A DNA stretch of 41,890 nt from a virus. This document shows positions 1 through 7,421 of the stretch, piece by piece. The stretch is from IMG/VR virus record IMGVR_UViG_3300048591_000756, positions 1 through 41,890 of that record. The stretch is one strand, 5' to 3'. The stretch's first letter is position 1. Each line of letters opens with the position of its first letter. Made by a program: the position numbers and the translations under genes. Below the pieces are notes generated by a model. The model saw nothing but the letters and a program-made list of their open reading frames with translations, was not told the origin of the DNA and searched no databases.

Positions 1-254
1 GCCAACCTTCAGACTCTCGCGACGTTTGTGCAGAACAGTGGCACTTACAACGGCTGTGCACTTTTTTTCGCCGGGGCGACGGGCGGCGACCCGATGAGTT
101 TCAGCAAGTTCGGCGGCGTCCATGCCAGCAGCGTGGCGGGCTACTCGTCTGGCGTGTGGGTCGCCGCGGCAGGCCGCGCCAGCGGCGCAACGCAACTAGA
201 CATCGACCTCGACGGCACGGTGACGGCGGGCGCATCGACATCGGTGGCGTTTCC
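1..254. repeat. Terminal direct repeat, left copy (circular contig overlap)
   Basis: Bases 1-254 match 41637-41890 throughout except for one difference, G128 against A41764. The reading frame of the tail gene starting at 41529 continues without a break into base 1. The simplest reading is that the sequence is a circular molecule of 41,636 bp cut at an arbitrary point, with 254 bases read twice, not a biological terminal repeat. Confidence 0.93.
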
Positions 255-558
255 GACATCGCCGCCCCCGGCGGACGTTTTCATCGGCGCGCGATGGAAT
301 CCGACCCCCGGCAACCTGTTGACCGGCGCGGCCGCCTGCGTCGCCCTGTGGGCCGCCTATCTGGACGACGACGAGTGCATGAGCCTGGCGCGCGGCTTCT
401 CGCCCCGGCGCGTGCGGCCGCAGTCGCTCAAGTTCTACGCGCCCCTGGTGCGCGACTTGAAGGCCGTCGTCGACGCGATCGCGTCGGGCGGGCATTCGGC
501 CTGGACGACCACCGGCTCGCCCACCGTCTCCGACCACCCCCGCAGCTACGGATTCTGA
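1..558 (+). CDS. LamG-like tail protein (C-terminal part; gene starts at 41529)
   Basis: The window opens inside this gene. Joined to its start at 41529 across the circular closure it encodes about 221 residues. The sequence is rich in Gly, Ala, Ser and Thr and looks like a beta-sandwich. It ends with a pattern I associate with LamG/concanavalin-like phage proteins: a segment beginning MSLARGFSP, then RPQSLKFYAPLV, where a short helix precedes the last strands. It is the last gene of the tail-fibre block and a plausible virion receptor- or glycan-binding protein. Residue Ser43 (left copy) is Asn in the right copy. The exact role is inferred from position and composition. Confidence 0.72.
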   Translation, partial: ANLQTLATFVQNSGTYNGCALFFAGATGGDPMSFSKFGGVHASSVAGYSSGVWVAAAGRASGATQLDIDLDGTVTAGASTSVAFPTSPPPADVFIGARWNPTPGNLLTGAAACVALWAAYLDDDECMSLARGFSPRRVRPQSLKFYAPLVRDLKAVVDAIASGGHSAWTTTGSPTVSDHPRSYGF

Positions 559-560
559 GC

Positions 561-869
561 ATGCCGAACAGCGAAGCCACCATCCGCCGCCCGCAGGCCG
601 ACCGCCGCCATCACGAAGAGGTGACGACAGAGCAACTCGAGCGCGAGATCGAGGAACTGGCCGGCCACATCGACGAGCTTGAAAAGCAGATGCCGACCGC
701 GGCCGAAATCGCGCACTGGCGCGCGATGGCGGCGGCCGACAAGCACCGCGCATGGCTCATCACGTTGACGCTCAAGGTGGCCGGCACCGTGACGGCGCTG
801 ATCGTCATCTGGACGGCCGGCCTCGACGCGCTGCGCAACGTGGCGCGATTCGTCGGGATCATTCGATGA
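561..869 (+). CDS. Small coiled-coil, single-TM phage protein
   Basis: 102 residues starting two bases after the LamG gene. Residues about 22-45 are acidic and heptad-like (LEREIEELAGHIDELEKQM), suggesting a coiled coil. One hydrophobic span follows at about 74-95 (WLITLTLKVAGTVTALIVIW). A short amphipathic helix plus one membrane span next to lysis genes resembles XhlA-type or spanin/holin accessory proteins, but no diagnostic motif is visible. The stop overlaps the next start (ATGA, 866-869). Confidence 0.7.
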   Translation: MPNSEATIRRPQADRRHHEEVTTEQLEREIEELAGHIDELEKQMPTAAEIAHWRAMAAADKHRAWLITLTLKVAGTVTALIVIWTAGLDALRNVARFVGIIR

Positions 870-1345
870 CCGGCCTGCTGCACGCCGCGCTGCGCACCGC
901 GCGATGGACGTTCGCCGCGCTCGCGCTGCTGGGTGTGGTGCAGATCATCGTCTGGGCGCTCGACCGGCGCCCGCCCTTCGTGCTGCTCGACGTTGCGCCC
1001 GCGGTCGCGGTGCCGGGCGAATCCGTCGTGCTCACGATGGCCGTGCGCCGCGATGTTTCGCGCCACTGCGCAGCCACCTTCACGCGCTGGGTGTTCGACG
1101 GCAAGAACGTGCGCATCGACCTAGAGGGCCAGCAGACCATGAGCGCCGCCGGTGTCGCCAACATCGAGGCGCGCGCGCCAGGCCGGCTCACCGTGCGGGT
1201 GCCGATCCCGATCAGCGCCTTCCCCGGCCTTGCCGAGCTCGTGACGGATATCGACTACGTCTGCAACCCGTTGCAGAAGTGGTGGCCGATCAACGTCATC
1301 TCGCGCGCGCCGTTCGAGATCGTCGACCGCGACAGGATCGGGTAA
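866..1345 (+). CDS. Membrane-anchored hypothetical phage protein
   Basis: 159 residues, start overlapping the previous stop by four bases. One N-terminal hydrophobic anchor at about 12-31 (ARWTFAALALLGVVQIIVWAL) is followed by a soluble, beta-rich region with three cysteines (about 73, 132 and others), consistent with a periplasmic domain. I do not recognise the family. Its position between the fibre and lysis genes suggests a role at the envelope during lysis or infection, which is inference only. Confidence 0.7.
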   Translation: MTGLLHAALRTARWTFAALALLGVVQIIVWALDRRPPFVLLDVAPAVAVPGESVVLTMAVRRDVSRHCAATFTRWVFDGKNVRIDLEGQQTMSAAGVANIEARAPGRLTVRVPIPISAFPGLAELVTDIDYVCNPLQKWWPINVISRAPFEIVDRDRIG

Positions 1346-1348
1346 GCG

Positions 1349-1828
1349 ATGCCACCCGACGACGAAGCCATCATCGCCGGTTGCGCACGCCGTTTCTGGC
1401 GCGGCCTGAGCCCCGGCCTGACGCGCGATGACCTGATGCAGGAAGGCCGTATCGCTATCTGGCTCGCCGAACGCGCCGGGCGAGTGCCGACCGACCCCGA
1501 GCACCGATTGCGCTACATCCGCGCGCGGGCGCTCGGCGCCATGCGCGACGCCAACCGCCGCGCATGGCGCCAGTTGCCGATGACGATCGACGAGCTCGAC
1601 GAGGAAAAGCCACAAGCCGCCGGCGACGCGCAGCCCGACGCAACCCTCCAGCTGCGCCAGCTCATCGCGCACTTCGCCCGGCGCGGATCGGCGCGCGTGC
1701 AAGAGTGCGTCGAACTGTGTGCCAGCGGCTGCTCAGGCGACGAAATCGCAACCCGCATGGGCATCTCGCGCTCGCGCGTATCGCAACTACAGCATGAAGC
1801 ACGAACCACCGCCGCCGCGCACTGGTAA
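1349..1828 (+). CDS. RNA polymerase sigma-70-like factor
   Basis: 159 residues. The N-terminal half resembles sigma region 2: RDDLMQEGRIAIWLAER followed by RLRYIRARALGAMRDANRRAWRQLP, the usual DLxQEG helix and the basic helix after it. A short linker leads to a region-4-like HTH at about 118-150 (CASGCSGDEIATRMGISRSRVSQLQHEA). It is near the size of ECF or phage sigma-like regulators. It sits just before the endolysin-holin gene, so control of lysis or late transcription is plausible. The family assignment rests on motifs; the target promoters are unknown. Confidence 0.75.
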   Translation: MPPDDEAIIAGCARRFWRGLSPGLTRDDLMQEGRIAIWLAERAGRVPTDPEHRLRYIRARALGAMRDANRRAWRQLPMTIDELDEEKPQAAGDAQPDATLQLRQLIAHFARRGSARVQECVELCASGCSGDEIATRMGISRSRVSQLQHEARTTAAAHW

Positions 1829-1976
1829 TCGCGTCGTGCAAATGACGCGCGAGCAGCAGCGGCGCCAGGACATGCAGGTGCAATGGCTGCAGGAAGCCGT
1901 CGCCGCGCAGGCGCGATCGCCCGCCGACGAAACCTACGACCGCGCAACCCTCCACATCGCAAGGGCCAAACGATGA
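1794..1976 (+). CDS. Small hypothetical protein between sigma-like gene and endolysin
   Basis: 60 residues if it starts at ATG 1794, inside the end of the sigma-like gene; ATG 1842 is an alternative giving 44 residues. The product is polar, Gln/Arg/Ala-rich and probably helical. Its TGA overlaps the endolysin ATG (1973-1976), the junction style used throughout this genome, which is the main support that it is translated. No family recognised. Confidence 0.55.
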   Translation: MKHEPPPPRTGNRVVQMTREQQRRQDMQVQWLQEAVAAQARSPADETYDRATLHIARAKR

Positions 1977-3046
1977 ACGTCGAGCAGCTCGCCGACGCGC
2001 TGAAGCACCCGAACTTGCAGGCATTCCTGCGCGTCATCAGGGCCGGCGAATCGTCGCAGGACGACAGCGCCTATACGGCGATGTTCGGCGGCGAGCACTT
2101 CACCTCGTTCGCCGACCACCCGCGCCGCGTCATCACGAAGGGGCGCTACACATCGACGGCGGCGGGTGCCTACCAGTTCCTTTCGCGCACCTGGGACGGG
2201 CTCGTCCGGCAGTACGGCTTCGCCGACTTCTCGCCCGCCTCGCAAGACCTCGGCGCCGTCGCGCTCATCGCCGGCCGCGGTGCGCTCGCCGATGCGCTCG
2301 CCGGACGCATCGAAGCCGCCATCGCCAAGTGCGGCCGCGAGTGGGCCAGCCTGCCCGGCAGCCCCTACGGCCAGCCCGTGCGCACGCTGGCGCAGGCCCT
2401 CGCGACTTATGCCGAGTTCGGCGGCACGCGCGATGCCGCGCAACCCGAAACGACCGCGGCGCCCGCCGCATCCACCCCGCCGGCCCGCCCGGCAAAGGAG
2501 AAGACGATGCCGATCCCCCTCATCCTCGGCGCGCTGCTGCCCTCGCTCGTCCAGGCCATCCCGAAGCTCGGCGCCCTGTTCGGCAGCGGCTCCGAGGTTG
2601 CGGAGCGCAACGTCGCCGCCGCGACGACCGTGATGCAGATCGTGCAGGACGCCACCGGCGCGCGCAACGCGCAAGAAGCCGTCGAGATGATCCAGACCGA
2701 CCCGCAAGCCCTGCAGGCCGCCACCAAGGCCGTGCAGGACGACTGGTTCACGTTGACCGAAGCCGGCGGCGGCGGCATCGAGGGCGCGCGCAAGGCGGAT
2801 GCCGACTTTTCCGCATCCGGCCGCAAGTCCGTCGAGTCTCCCGCTTTCATCCTGAGCCTCGTCCTGCTCGCGATGCCCTTCCTGCTGCTGATCGACGTGT
2901 TCTTCGTGCACCCAGACAACTACCTGAGCGAGCTGCGCACGCAGATCGTGACCGGCGTACTGATGGTGATCAGTATGGTCGGCGCGTTCTGGCTGGGGTC
3001 GAGCTTCGGAAGCATGAAGAAGACCGAGGCCGGCGCACGCGAGTGA
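1973..3046 (+). CDS. Endolysin (lambda R-type lytic transglycosylase) fused to 3TM holin
   Basis: 357 residues. Residues 1-155 match the lambda R endolysin family (GH104 lytic transglycosylase): LQAFLRVIRAGES with the likely catalytic Glu26, then GGEHFTSFADHPRR, STAAGAYQFLSRTWD, DFSPASQDLGAVALI and WASLPGSPYGQP. An Ala/Pro/Thr-rich linker (about 155-178) leads to a domain typical of stand-alone 3TM phage holins, with hydrophobic spans near its start and at about 290-312 and 322-342. No stop separates the two, so one frame encodes both lysis functions. A ribosome-binding site and ATG inside the linker suggest the holin is also made alone. There is no signal peptide on the endolysin part. Confidence 0.85.
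   Translation: MNVEQLADALKHPNLQAFLRVIRAGESSQDDSAYTAMFGGEHFTSFADHPRRVITKGRYTSTAAGAYQFLSRTWDGLVRQYGFADFSPASQDLGAVALIAGRGALADALAGRIEAAIAKCGREWASLPGSPYGQPVRTLAQALATYAEFGGTRDAAQPETTAAPAASTPPARPAKEKTMPIPLILGALLPSLVQAIPKLGALFGSGSEVAERNVAAATTVMQIVQDATGARNAQEAVEMIQTDPQALQAATKAVQDDWFTLTEAGGGGIEGARKADADFSASGRKSVESPAFILSLVLLAMPFLLLIDVFFVHPDNYLSELRTQIVTGVLMVISMVGAFWLGSSFGSMKKTEAGARE
2507..3046 (+). CDS. 3TM holin from an internal in-frame start
   Basis: Alternative product of 179 residues beginning at ATG 2507, in frame with the endolysin. The sequence AAAGGAG at 2494-2500 lies six bases upstream, a near-ideal Shine-Dalgarno. The product begins MPIPLILGALLPSLVQAIP and has the length and three hydrophobic segments expected of a complete 3TM holin. 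That the site is used is inferred from the signal and from the family's normal start. Confidence 0.6.
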   Translation: MPIPLILGALLPSLVQAIPKLGALFGSGSEVAERNVAAATTVMQIVQDATGARNAQEAVEMIQTDPQALQAATKAVQDDWFTLTEAGGGGIEGARKADADFSASGRKSVESPAFILSLVLLAMPFLLLIDVFFVHPDNYLSELRTQIVTGVLMVISMVGAFWLGSSFGSMKKTEAGARE

Positions 3047-3151
3047 CGGGCCGCGCCTCCCCCGCAGAGAGAGTGTGAGCCACGCCTGTATTCCACGCGC
3101 CTTTACTGGTCCGGCGCACGCGGCGGCATCGCCAAGCTGCACGGCCACCTG

Positions 3152-3355
3152 GTGCAGCTCACCGAAGCGCCCGCGATCCCCGGCCTGCGCCTCGTCGCCA
3201 TCGACTACGTCCCCGAGATCGGCCTGCGCCAGGTGATGCCGCACGGCCACGCATGGCGCGACATGACCGACGCCGAAGCGGCGCACGCCGACAGGCTGCT
3301 CCAAACCCTGACGGCCGACCTGCGCGCAATGAGCCCAGCCTCGCCGTCGAGCTGA
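3152..3355 (+). CDS. Small hypothetical protein after the lysis genes
   Basis: At least 67 residues from GTG 3152. Protein-like sequence in the same frame extends upstream to about 3086 (LYSTRLYWSGARGGIAKLHG), but the only start codon there is CTG 3086. The true start is therefore uncertain, or a base is missing near 3078. The C-terminal part (WRDMTDAEAAHADRLLQTL) has the look of small proteins that follow phage tail or lysis genes. Function unknown. Confidence 0.5.
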   Translation: MQLTEAPAIPGLRLVAIDYVPEIGLRQVMPHGHAWRDMTDAEAAHADRLLQTLTADLRAMSPASPSS

Positions 3356-3487
3356 TCGACGTGTAGTGGGATGGGGCGCTCCGGCTTCTAACCGTCCCGC
3401 TACAGCCCGCATAAAACCGTGCTCGACCTGAGCGCTGTACGTTAGACGAATCGCCCGCCAGCCCGCGTGTAAACTAGTTTCTCTAGT

Positions 3488-3535
3488 TGGTTTGGGACCA
3501 GTAGGTCGCGAGTTCGAATCCCGCCACCACGACCA
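3488..3535 (+). other. attP core: 3' half of a tRNA-Pro(UGG) gene
   Basis: The segment begins in an anticodon stem, carries the loop TTTGGGA with anticodon TGG, then an arm with TTCGAATC, and ends in ACGACCA. A discriminator A after G72, implying a C1-G72 pair, is typical of bacterial tRNA-Pro. The 5' half of a tRNA is absent upstream, so this is not a tRNA gene but the usual phage att core that restores the host tRNA 3' end. The T-arm has one A-C mismatch (3511 with 3521). The integrase genes lie immediately to the right. The rest of 3356-3610 holds no convincing gene. Confidence 0.85.
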
Positions 3536-3580
3536 ATGAAATCAAGTAGTTACGTCTGTCGGTGCATCGCCTCTAGCGGT

Positions 3581-3604
3581 TTTTCTAACGACGTTTTCTA
3601 ACGA
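3581..3604. repeat. Direct repeats beside attP, candidate integrase arm sites
   Basis: The 11-mer TTTTCTAACGA occurs at 3581-3591 and again at 3594-3604. A related inverted element (CGTTAGA, 3440-3446) lies on the other side of the attP core. Repeats flanking a core on both sides are the layout of arm-type sites for tyrosine integrases or of Xis sites. Assignment is by position only. Confidence 0.45.
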
Positions 3605-3610
3605 AATGCC

Positions 3611-4018
3611 TCATGACAACTCAACATCGTCGCCGAACTTGCTGGCGACGTAGGCGCGCATCGCGGCGATCAACGCCGTTGCGCCTTTGTGGGAACGCCC
3701 GAGGATCGTGACGTAAATCGCTGAGGCAAATCCGCTTTCCTCATCCCGCCAGCCGCTCGCCGAGATTTCAGTCGCCGCGACGGCAAGCCACATATGACGG
3801 TCGTCCGAGATGACGGAAATATGTTCGCGCTCGATGATCGGCCATCCGTCGCAGGGGTCAGTTGAAGGGCGATACCCGCGTCCGCGCGGCCCCTGATCGT
3901 AGTTCACCCCGTCGTCGATCCATGGGCTCCCCCACATCGAAACGCGCGGGTCGTTAACCGCTTTCGCCACTGCCTCATCGAGCAACCGGCCTTCTAGTTC
4001 GTGGATCTTGTGCTTCAT
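3611..4018 (-). CDS. DUF2591-family phage protein
   Basis: 135 residues. It shows the hallmarks of DUF2591 proteins: an N-terminal LEGRLLDEAVAKAV helix, a central STDPCDGWPIIEREHI, and a C-terminal ATALIAAMRAYVASKFGDDVE. These are small phage proteins of unknown function. Its start overlaps the integrase stop by four bases (ATGA), making it the last gene of the long leftward operon, adjacent to attP. Confidence 0.85.
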   Translation of the reverse strand: MKHKIHELEGRLLDEAVAKAVNDPRVSMWGSPWIDDGVNYDQGPRGRGYRPSTDPCDGWPIIEREHISVISDDRHMWLAVAATEISASGWRDEESGFASAIYVTILGRSHKGATALIAAMRAYVASKFGDDVELS

Positions 4019-5070
4019 CTCGTCGCTCCAGTCTTCCGCGGCGTCTTGTGCCGCACATAGTCCGCCGTCTGCCCCTCGGTGCTGTGCTGCCCCATCTTCT
4101 GCGCCTCGCGGATGCCTTCGCGGGCTTCCTTGTCGGTCAGCGCCTTGGCCTTCAGATCGTGGAAGTGGCAGGCCGCCACGCCGGCGCGTTCCAGCGCGCG
4201 GCGCCAGGCGCTGGCGACGCCCCAGTAGCTCATCGGCTGGCCGTCCTGCTTGACGAACACGGCGGCGCCGAACGCGCGGCGGTGCTTGCGCAGATCGCGC
4301 AGGCGGCGCTCCACGTCGCGCAGCTTGTCGGTCCACCCGATCATCACCTTGGCGCCGGTGCTGTGCGCCACCTTGGCGCGCGCGAAGGTGATGCCGTCGC
4401 GGCCCATCTGGTGCCATTCGAGCGTGAGCAGGTCGCCGATGGCCTGGCCCGTCAGGTACGCCATGTCGATCAGCGCGCACAGCATCGGGCCGCTGCGCGT
4501 GTCGATGTCATTGCCGTGGCCGTCGGGCGCGCGCAGGGCGGCGACCTTGATGCGGCGCAGCTCGCTGTCGGTGATGTAGCGCCCGCGCGGCGGCGTGCGC
4601 AGCGTGCGGATCGACTGCAGCGGGTTGCTGCCGGCCGGGCGCAGGCCGCGCTCTTCCGCGAAGCGCATCAGCTCGCGCAGCTGCGCGCGGTAGGCGTTGT
4701 GCGTGCGCGGCTTGGCGCGGAACTGCGCGAGGAAGACGCTGCAATCCGGCGTCTCCACCTCGGCCGGCGTGAAGTCGGCGAACGCCTCGGCGATCGCGGC
4801 GCCGTAGCGGCGGTCGTCGGCCTGCGTCTTGGCGGCGTGCGCTGGCATGACCTCGCGCTCCCACAGGCTGACGAGCGCCGGCACGCGCCCGACGCCGGCC
4901 GCCTGCGCCTGCACGGCCGCGAGCGCGGTGTAGAGCGCCGGCAGCCCTTCGGAGATCTTCGACAGCCCCGTCCAGATGCGCTTCTTGCCCTGCGCGCTGA
5001 CGAGGTAATACCGCTTGCCCTTGGCGAACACGCTGCGGGGCAGGGCGTTGCGGTTGCGCGATGTCGTCAT
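4015..5070 (-). CDS. int: Phage tyrosine integrase with altered catalytic residues
   Basis: 351 residues with arm-binding N-terminus, SAM-like core-binding domain (about 85-160) and catalytic domain (about 165-345), next to attP as expected. The catalytic set is partly unusual. The motif normally read as TGQR-I-GD is LTGQAIGDLL here, so the first catalytic arginine is Ala210 (codon GCC). The HxxR box is H304-D-L-K307. His329 (MGQHS) and the nucleophile Tyr338 (TADYVR) are present. Loss of the first arginine usually abolishes cleavage in this family, so activity is doubtful unless another residue substitutes. It is coupled to flanking genes by ATGA overlaps. Confidence 0.88.
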   Translation of the reverse strand: MTTSRNRNALPRSVFAKGKRYYLVSAQGKKRIWTGLSKISEGLPALYTALAAVQAQAAGVGRVPALVSLWEREVMPAHAAKTQADDRRYGAAIAEAFADFTPAEVETPDCSVFLAQFRAKPRTHNAYRAQLRELMRFAEERGLRPAGSNPLQSIRTLRTPPRGRYITDSELRRIKVAALRAPDGHGNDIDTRSGPMLCALIDMAYLTGQAIGDLLTLEWHQMGRDGITFARAKVAHSTGAKVMIGWTDKLRDVERRLRDLRKHRRAFGAAVFVKQDGQPMSYWGVASAWRRALERAGVAACHFHDLKAKALTDKEAREGIREAQKMGQHSTEGQTADYVRHKTPRKTGATR

Positions 5071-5360
5071 GCTGCCGCTTTCTCGTGGACCATGAGCCGC
5101 ACCTTCGGCCGCGCCGGCTGGCCCGCGCCGGCGCAGACGGCATCATAGTGCGCCCGCTCGAGGATCACGCGCCCGAACCGATCCCGCCGCGCCCGCGCGA
5201 AGCCCTGCCGGTGCAGCTCGTCGAGCTGGCGCGCAGGCTGCGTGTAGCTGGTGAGGGCGTGCAGCTCGGCGGGGGTGAGGGTGAGGGTGAGATCGGGACT
5301 CACGCCACGCCGGGCGCACGTCGAGCAGGCCGGTATCCACTCGACGGCTTCGGTCGTCAT
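5067..5360 (-). CDS. DUF4224-family protein
   Basis: 97 residues. The central [27 protein letters not shown] and [14 protein letters not shown] match DUF4224, a small domain commonly encoded immediately before phage tyrosine integrases and thought to be excisionase-like or DNA-binding. An N-terminal CSTC pair is present. It overlaps intI upstream (5357-5360) and int downstream (5067-5070) by four bases each, so all three are translationally linked. Confidence 0.75.
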   Translation of the reverse strand: MTTEAVEWIPACSTCARRGVSPDLTLTLTPAELHALTSYTQPARQLDELHRQGFARARRDRFGRVILERAHYDAVCAGAGQPARPKVRLMVHEKAAA

Positions 5361-6412
5361 GCCTGCGCCATCCTGTCGAGTGGGCTCATCGCCCCGTGCC
5401 CGCCGGCCCGGTTGACGACGTGGGTGTAGATCTGCGTCGTGCTCACGTCGGCATGGCCGAGCAGCTCTTGCACGGTACGGATGTCGGCGCCGGCCTCGAG
5501 CACTTGCGTGGCGAATGAGTGGCGCAGCGTGTGCACCGTCGCGCGCTTTTCGATGCGCGCAGCCGTTACCGCGGCGCGCATCGCGCGCTGGACGTTGACC
5601 TCGTGCAGGTGGTGCCTGCGCACGACTCCCGTGCGCGGGCAGGTGCAGTAGCCGGGTGACGGGAAGACAAACTGCCAAGCCCACTCCGCGCCGGCGCGCG
5701 GGTACTTGGCGGCGAGTGCGTGCGGCAACTCCACGTCGGCCATGCCCTTGGCCAGGTCCACGTCGTGCAGCTTGCGCCGCGTGGCGAGCTGGGCGCGCAG
5801 TGTGGACACCAGCGTGTCGGGGAGCATCGTCGTGCGGTCCTTGCCGCTCTTGCCGTCGCGGATGGTGATGACGCGTCGCTCGATGTCCAGATCCTTCACG
5901 CGCAGGCGCAGCGCCTCCATCAGCCGCATGCCGGTGCCGTAGAGCAGCCGCAGCACGAGCCCCGGCGTGCCGTGGGTGGCAGCGAGAAGGCGCCGCACTT
6001 CGGCCTGGCTGAGCACTGCAGGCAGGTGCTGCGACGGCTTGGCGCGCACGAGGTTGTCTAGCCATGGCAAGTCGACGCCGAGCACGGCGCGATACAGAAA
6101 CAGCAGCGCCGAGAGCGCCTGATTCTGCGTGCTGGCGCTCACGCCGTGCTCGACGGCCAGGTGCGTGAGGTAGGCCTCGACTTCGGCCGCGCCCATGTTG
6201 CGCGGATGGCGCCGCCCGGACCACGCGACGAACTTGCGCGCCCATGCGACGTAGGTGCGCTCGGTGCTCAGCGAGTAGTGCTTGACGCGGCACGCGATGG
6301 CGATGCGCTCCCACAGGTTCGGCGATGCCGTGCTAACCGGCTCGCGCGTGTCGTGTATCGGCGCGAGTGTCGTAATACTCGGCGAGGTTGGTGCGACTTC
6401 GAGGTGGCTCAT
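5357..6412 (-). CDS. intI: Integron integrase IntI
   Basis: 351 residues with strong IntI character. Catalytic residues are all present: Arg163 ([14 protein letters not shown]), Lys in DGKSGKDR, His294-TL-Arg297 ([10 protein letters not shown]), His320 ([10 protein letters not shown]) and Tyr329 (IYTHV). The stretch from about 213 to 251, including [10 protein letters not shown], the [10 protein letters not shown] segment and AWQFVFPS, is the additional region found in IntI but not in ordinary phage or XerC/D recombinases. The N-terminus has about 30 extra residues. The gene points away from an attI-like site and cassette array, the standard integron geometry. Its TGA overlaps the DUF4224 start, so it is embedded in the phage operon. 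Confidence 0.95.
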   Translation of the reverse strand: MSHLEVAPTSPSITTLAPIHDTREPVSTASPNLWERIAIACRVKHYSLSTERTYVAWARKFVAWSGRRHPRNMGAAEVEAYLTHLAVEHGVSASTQNQALSALLFLYRAVLGVDLPWLDNLVRAKPSQHLPAVLSQAEVRRLLAATHGTPGLVLRLLYGTGMRLMEALRLRVKDLDIERRVITIRDGKSGKDRTTMLPDTLVSTLRAQLATRRKLHDVDLAKGMADVELPHALAAKYPRAGAEWAWQFVFPSPGYCTCPRTGVVRRHHLHEVNVQRAMRAAVTAARIEKRATVHTLRHSFATQVLEAGADIRTVQELLGHADVSTTQIYTHVVNRAGGHGAMSPLDRMAQA

Positions 6413-6475
6413 GGGCGTCCGATCCAGTTATGCGACAGGCCGGCTCAGGTGGGTGTCGTAGACATCACGTTAGGC
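6413..6475 (+). other. attI-like site
   Basis: The 63 bases between the intI start codon and the first cassette contain one canonical core, GTTAGGC at 6469-6475. The partner core on the other side is only poorly matched (around 6426-6432). A single good core next to the intI 5' end distinguishes attI from attC. A weak GCGACA / TGTCG inverted pair lies inside. Confidence 0.7.
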
Positions 6476-6681
6476 CCCAACACATACGCGCGGCCTTCAG
6501 GCCCGCATACGCCGTTGGGCGCGCGTGCATCGGCACAGTAGCCCATCGCCGGCCAGCCTGGTTCGTGCCCTACTCGCAGTGCCATGCACTTCCAGATTCG
6601 GCCGCCCTTCTGTTGCCGCAGGTTTGCGCACTGGCGGCACTGTTGTGCCCACGGCGGCTCAGCTCTTTGTGGTTCAGCCAT
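6445..6681 (-). CDS. Cassette 1 gene a: small Cys-rich protein
   Basis: 78 residues with a CRQC pair (16 and 19) and further cysteines at about 32, 49 and 59, so a zinc-binding fold is possible. The segment MALRVGHEPGWPAMGYCADARAP is strongly protein-like. It is the last of three genes in cassette 1, runs opposite to attC orientation, and its final codons cross the cassette boundary at 6469 into attI. I recognise no function. Confidence 0.65.
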   Translation of the reverse strand: MAEPQRAEPPWAQQCRQCANLRQQKGGRIWKCMALRVGHEPGWPAMGYCADARAPNGVCGPEGRAYVLGPNVMSTTPT

Positions 6682-6684
6682 GTG

Positions 6685-6957
6685 TCAAGCCTTCCCTGTC
6701 AGGTCAAACGCAGCGCGCAGGCGAGCCAGGTGCTCTTGGTTCATGTGCCCATCGTCCAGCAGCCATTCCACGGCCTGCATCAGCGGCTTGTGGCGTTCAA
6801 GCTCTGCCGCGTAAGTCTCCGCTGCCTTGCTCCATGTGTGCGCCTCGCGCTTCAGGGCTGCGTTTTCGGCGAGCATCCGTGCCAACTCTTGCTGCGCCTC
6901 TTGCGTGGTCACATAGAGCGTGATGTTTCCGTCAGCCACGCTCGCCCCCAATACCAT
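6685..6957 (-). CDS. Cassette 1 gene b: hypothetical coiled-coil protein
   Basis: 90 residues from ATG 6957, with GGAG a few bases upstream; GTG 6939 is an alternative. Residues 20-60 are helical with heptad character (EAQQELARMLAENAALKREA), and the C-terminus is helical as well. It overlaps gene c by 26 bases and ends three bases before gene a. Function unknown. Confidence 0.65.
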   Translation of the reverse strand: MVLGASVADGNITLYVTTQEAQQELARMLAENAALKREAHTWSKAAETYAAELERHKPLMQAVEWLLDDGHMNQEHLARLRAAFDLTGKA

Positions 6958-7372
6958 GCGCACGCTCCAGCAGGCGCGCAAAGGCGTGGTGCACCTCGTC
7001 TGCAGTCTCGTCGGCGTTTGCCGCGTCCCACAGTTCCTCAATTTCCAGCGGGTCGCGGGGCTCCCTCTGCGCTTCGTGCAGCGCAGCGTGCATGGCGCGA
7101 AGTTGCGCGTTGGCCGCTGCGTGCCACGTCATGTCCCGCTTGTTCATCGGCACCCAAGACAAGTCGAGTGCCGCCCTGCGGCTCACCGGGGTTGCCCGCT
7201 CCATCGCCTCGCGCGCGTCCTTCAGGTCGCATTGCAGCCGCAGCACTTCCTGCCACAGCAGGCCCAGTATCTCGCCAGCCTTCTCGGTGTGCTCAATGGT
7301 CCCGAAGGCCACCGGGTGCGAGGTCATGCTCATTGCAAGCTGCCTCGCTTCTTCCAGTTTTTGCTTATCCAT
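6932..7372 (-). CDS. Cassette 1 gene c: hypothetical helical protein
   Basis: 146 residues, charged and helical throughout, without membrane segments. Segments such as LLWQEVLRLQCDLKDAREAMER and DPLEIEELWDAANADETADEVHHAFARLLERA look like real coding sequence. It starts 50 bases inside the cassette from the attC at 7422. Together with genes b and a it forms a three-gene operon within one cassette, which is unusual since most cassettes hold one gene. No family recognised. Confidence 0.7.
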   Translation of the reverse strand: MDKQKLEEARQLAMSMTSHPVAFGTIEHTEKAGEILGLLWQEVLRLQCDLKDAREAMERATPVSRRAALDLSWVPMNKRDMTWHAAANAQLRAMHAALHEAQREPRDPLEIEELWDAANADETADEVHHAFARLLERAHGIGGERG

Positions 7373-7421
7373 GTCGTTTAGTCATAGTACGGTTGCACTG
7401 TCTCGCTTCGGGTCGGTTGGG

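Noticed and set aside
3488-3535. A phage tRNA-Pro gene
   Set aside because: Only the 3' half is present; there is no acceptor 5' strand or D-arm upstream.
3441-3590. GTTAGAC at 3441 and TCTAAC at 3585 as another attC
   Set aside because: The cores are in reverse order and 140 bp apart with no pairing arms; better explained as integrase arm sites.
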